From assembly GCA_022842805.1 (NCBI GenBank), contig JALHOX010000192.1:1-8104 (forward strand): 8,104 bases of DNA, given 5' to 3'. Shown piece by piece: positions 5,761 through 8,104 of this stretch. Each line of letters opens with the position of its first letter. The stretch's first letter is position 1. Origin of the DNA: Phycisphaerae bacterium (lineage in GTDB: Bacteria > Planctomycetota > Phycisphaerae > UBA1845 > Fen-1342). The notes beneath the pieces are model-generated. The model was not told the origin of the DNA, searched no databases, and saw only the letters and a program-made list of their open reading frames with translations. The position numbers and the translations under genes were made by a program.

Positions 5761-7221
5761 TTACTGCGTATCGTTCGGCGAACCCGGCAGCGGCGTCTTC
5801 AGGTAGGGGAAGGCGTTGTCGAAGAAGCTGCTGTTCACGATCGCACCGTCGGTGAAGGGCAACTGGCCCGAAGCAGCGACCGACGCGTCGAGCAATACGC
5901 CCATCGCCACCCGCAGCTCGATGTCGACCACGTCGTCGCCCGGTCGACGACCGTTGGGGAAGCCGGCGAGGTCGCCGCCGATGACGCCGAGGTTGTTTTG
6001 CGCGGCGAGCGCCGTCGGGGCGATGCTCGTGTTGAGCCGCAGCATTTCCGCGGTGGAGCCGTTGACGTTCAGCCCCTGCACGCCGGTGAGGAAGGCTGCG
6101 ACGAGGTCGGTGCGCGGGAACTGGGTCGGAGCGCGGACGCCGGCGTCGAAGAAGAGGATTTCGAGCAGCTTGGGCAGCGTCGGATTCGTGACGTAGGTCG
6201 CAAACTTTGCGTCGCCGGTGGGGTGGCTGGCGTTGAATCGGTCCTTGTCCGGCAGGCCGATGACGACTTCGTTGACGAGCGGACTGCTGAGGCGCGAGAC
6301 CTGCACGAGCGGGCCGCCCTCGACCGTCGGCTGGTTAAAGGTCGGGTTCGGATTGAGCACGCGGGCCTGCGGCAGACTGGCGGTCGTCCAGGCGCCGATG
6401 GTCGGGTTGCCCTGCACCAGGCAGGAGATCGGCAGCTCAAGGATGAACGAGGTCACGTTCGCATCGGCCAGGTCGTCGCGCTCCGCGTCGACGGCGCCGA
6501 GCGGGTTGCTGATGTTCACCAGGTCGAAGGTCTCGCCCAGGTTCACGACGAACGAATCCTTGCGCTGACCGACGAACATGCGGCCCTGCTGGTCGCAGCC
6601 GGGGATCGTGATGTTGAAGATCGAGGCGTTGGCGTAAGCCGCGTAGTCCGGGATCGACTTCAGACCGATGTTGTCGACCGGCTTGCTGAAGCGGACCGCG
6701 TTGGTGCCGGCGTTGCGGACCTGGCTGACCTGACCGGTGCGACGATCGCCGCGGATCAAATTGACCGTGTAGGTCTCCTCGATATTCAACGCGCCGGTGT
6801 TGCCGGCGGCGATCTGGCCGATGTTGATCAGCGGGACGGAGACCATCTTCTCCTGACCCGGAGGGCCGACCGGCACCTGCAAGTCCTTCAGCTTGTTGTT
6901 GAAGCGGAACTGGAAGGTGAGGTCTTCGCGGGCGTCGCCGTTGTTGTCGATGTGGATCTCGTAGACGGCGTTGGGATCCATGAAGAAGTAGTTCGGACCG
7001 CCGTAGGGCTGCTGCAGCGGGATGTAGTTGGCGACGATGGTGACGAAGCCTTCGCGGCCGGGCTCATAGCTGCGGAACATGTAGAAGTCGGTGCCGTCGA
7101 CCTTGGGGTGCTCGGTGATGAAGGGGGCTTCGCGGTGGCTGCTGGCGGACGAGATCGGGGCGAACGCCGAGGCGACGAAGCCGGCGCAGAACATCCCCGC
7201 GAACGTGGGAAAACGACGCAT
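5761..7221 (-). CDS. Exported DUF4331 protein
   Basis: This 486-residue protein has a signal peptide (RRFPTFAGMFCAGFVASAF with a likely cleavage site in APISSASS) followed at once by the DUF4331 hallmark SHREAP (28-33), then VDGTDFYMFRSYEPGR (41-56). Further family features are NYFFMDPNAVYEIHIDNNGD (77-96), ending in an acidic D-N-N-G-D loop that could bind a cation. Others are GLPDKDRFNASHP (322-334), FPNGRRPGDDVVDIELR (421-437) and a C-terminal FPYLKTPLPG (471-480). The length is normal and the ORF is intact. The protein should be periplasmic or surface-exposed; its biochemical role is unknown. GGAG lies six bases upstream of the ATG. It is followed by the small lipoprotein gene and preceded by the desaturase-like gene 217 bases away on the same strand. 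Confidence 0.92.
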   Translation of the reverse strand: MRRFPTFAGMFCAGFVASAFAPISSASSHREAPFITEHPKVDGTDFYMFRSYEPGREGFVTIVANYIPLQQPYGGPNYFFMDPNAVYEIHIDNNGDAREDLTFQFRFNNKLKDLQVPVGPPGQEKMVSVPLINIGQIAAGNTGALNIEETYTVNLIRGDRRTGQVSQVRNAGTNAVRFSKPVDNIGLKSIPDYAAYANASIFNITIPGCDQQGRMFVGQRKDSFVVNLGETFDLVNISNPLGAVDAERDDLADANVTSFILELPISCLVQGNPTIGAWTTASLPQARVLNPNPTFNQPTVEGGPLVQVSRLSSPLVNEVVIGLPDKDRFNASHPTGDAKFATYVTNPTLPKLLEILFFDAGVRAPTQFPRTDLVAAFLTGVQGLNVNGSTAEMLRLNTSIAPTALAAQNNLGVIGGDLAGFPNGRRPGDDVVDIELRVAMGVLLDASVAASGQLPFTDGAIVNSSFFDNAFPYLKTPLPGSPNDTQ

Positions 7222-7227
7222 GAAAGT

Positions 7228-7231
7228 CTCC
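7228..7231 (-). promoter_or_regulatory. Ribosome binding site of DUF4331 gene
   Basis: GGAG on the minus strand, six bases before the ATG at 7221. It supports that start, which also begins a normal signal peptide. Confidence 0.5.
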
Positions 7232-7277
7232 AGTATGTGGGTGGTTGACGCGGTTTGCGGCTGGTCCGACGTTCGTT

Positions 7278-7297
7278 TCGGCGAACCGTTTCGCCGA
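7278..7297. promoter_or_regulatory. Inverted repeat in the DUF4331 upstream region
   Basis: TCGGCGAA (7278-7285) and TTCGCCGA (7290-7297) form a perfect 8-bp inverted repeat with a four-base gap, 57 bases upstream of the DUF4331 start. It could be a dimeric regulator's operator or a leader hairpin. A TAATAC sequence lies further upstream on the minus strand (about 7321-7326) but has no clear -35 partner, so no promoter is asserted. Nothing else was seen in the 217-bp gap apart from the hairpin at its right end. Confidence 0.35.
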
Positions 7298-7421
7298 CGG
7301 GATCTCGCAAACTACACCGGTATTACGGCGGAGTCGGAGCGGTGGATTCGGAAACTGTGTCGTTTTTCGGGAGGGACGACCGGGGGGCGGTGAGCCGCAT
7401 TTTCGGCGCGGGGACGCCAGA

Positions 7422-7438
7422 GGCGGATGAAATCCGCC
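7422..7438. terminator. Hairpin abutting the desaturase stop codon
   Basis: GGCGGAT (7422-7428), a three-base loop and ATCCGCC (7432-7438) form a perfect 7-bp stem. On the minus strand it starts directly after the TAG (7439-7441) of the desaturase gene. No T tract follows, so it may work as an RNA 3'-end stabiliser or weak terminator, or be a copy of a short dispersed palindrome. Confidence 0.45.
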
Positions 7439-8104
7439 CTACGCGGTCATCGGCAACCGCGTGCTATCGGGCGGCGCCGGGGCGGCGGACTGCGTCGATG
7501 GCGTCGCGCTAGAGGCTGTGTCGGCGTAGGCGCGGATCGCCTCTTCGTCGGAATAGCGGATCGAGGTCAGTTGGCCCGCAAAGTCGTCCGGGAAGTTTTC
7601 AAGGCCCGCGACGCCGATCTCCTTCGGCCATTCGCCGCGCGGCCAATAGGCCGTGCCGAAGAGCCAATCCCAGATCGAGAGGATCGAGCCGTAGTTGCTG
7701 TGCTGTCCGCGGCCCTCGATCGAATGATGCCACCAGTGCTGCTCGGCGGAGTTGAGCACATAGTTGAGCGGTCCGATGTAGGTCTTCAGGTTGGCGTGGT
7801 GCCAGAAGCCCTTCAGGATGTCAATCGAGGTGTAGAGGACCACGACGCTTTCGGTGACTCCGAGGAGCTGAAACGGAAGCGTGATGGCGAAGTTTTTGAC
7901 GATGCCTTCGAGGATGTGAAAGCGGAAGACCGACATCGCGTCCATCTGCACGACGGTGTGATGCACCCGATGCACACGCCACAGAGCGTTCGACTCGTGG
8001 TACCAGCGGTGCAGCCAGTAGCGGCCGAAGTCATTGATCAGAAAAAAGATGGCGAACTGACCCCACCAGCCGATGGCGGGCATGACGTCGACTGCCCGCG
8101 GAAC
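7439..8104 (-). CDS. Sterol desaturase / fatty acid hydroxylase family protein (5' end cut by window)
   Basis: This is an integral membrane di-iron oxygenase of the sterol desaturase/fatty acid hydroxylase superfamily; its lipid substrate cannot be told from sequence. The histidine clusters are present: HRWYH, HRVHH about nine residues later, then FWHHANL, HWWHH and QHSNYG, together giving the eight-plus histidines that bind the two metals. Hydrophobic segments include WWGQFAIFFLINDFG and FQLLGVTESVVVLY. The reading frame is open through the window edge, with seven more codons before an internal Met at 8083, and relatives usually have an extra N-terminal membrane segment, so the true start lies outside. 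The C-terminal 25 or so residues (Ser/Ala/Pro/Thr-rich) look disordered. It is on the same strand as DUF4331, which starts 217 bases downstream, so it is probably a separate unit. Confidence 0.9.
   Translation of the reverse strand, partial: VPRAVDVMPAIGWWGQFAIFFLINDFGRYWLHRWYHESNALWRVHRVHHTVVQMDAMSVFRFHILEGIVKNFAITLPFQLLGVTESVVVLYTSIDILKGFWHHANLKTYIGPLNYVLNSAEQHWWHHSIEGRGQHSNYGSILSIWDWLFGTAYWPRGEWPKEIGVAGLENFPDDFAGQLTSIRYSDEEAIRAYADTASSATPSTQSAAPAPPDSTRLPMTA

Noticed and set aside
5419..7248. 609-codon plus-strand open frame opposite DUF4331
   Set aside because: Mirror frame of a confidently recognised gene; the product is low-complexity (Val/Asp/Arg/Glu-rich) with no signal or motif.
1..8104. 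CRISPR array, tRNA, rRNA, insertion sequence or phage genes
   Set aside because: No regularly spaced direct repeats, no cloverleaf, no transposase or phage-like protein was seen.

Overview
The window is GC-rich chromosomal DNA with long exported proteins of the DUF4159, DUF4331 and DUF4198 types. It also carries a Hanks-type Ser/Thr kinase with a short N-terminal helical module, and a sterol-desaturase-family membrane enzyme. That mix fits a member of the Planctomycetota or a close relative. This is inference from family distribution and composition; there is no rRNA or other taxonomic marker here. I see no phage, transposase, CRISPR array, tRNA or rRNA.

Left part (1-2913, genes on the minus strand): positions 1-305 hold no gene I can support. 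An exported two-domain protein (2913 to 565) has an N-terminal prenyltransferase/squalene-cyclase-like alpha-toroid and a C-terminal DUF4159 region. It is followed in the same direction by a small two-helix membrane protein (488 to 306). Middle (3001-4248, plus strand): a membrane-anchored Ser/Thr kinase is transcribed divergently from the DUF4159 gene across an 87-bp gap. Its 3' end converges on a minus-strand DUF4198 gene (5081 to 4284), and a perfect 7-bp hairpin lies between the two stop codons.

Right part (minus strand): a sterol-desaturase/fatty-acid-hydroxylase gene cut by the window edge (8104 to 7439), a DUF4331 gene (7221 to 5761), a small putative lipoprotein (5679 to 5431), then a 349-bp spacer and the DUF4198 gene. 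Four proteins (toroid-DUF4159, DUF4198, DUF4331 and the small lipoprotein) carry export signals, so this is largely a cell-envelope neighbourhood. No shared pathway can be read from the sequence.

The main non-coding signal is inverted repeats in nearly every intergenic gap. The 349-bp spacer at 5082-5430 has three in a row: a REP-like doublet (two quasi-palindromic units facing each other), a 78-nt three-stage hairpin, and an 11-bp perfect stem. Others sit between DUF4331 and the lipoprotein, in the DUF4331 leader, and directly after the desaturase stop codon. These look like dispersed palindromic elements and/or termination or processing signals. I found no convincing new multi-gene system. 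The best leads are the palindrome cluster, the DUF4331/lipoprotein pair and the toroid-DUF4159 architecture.
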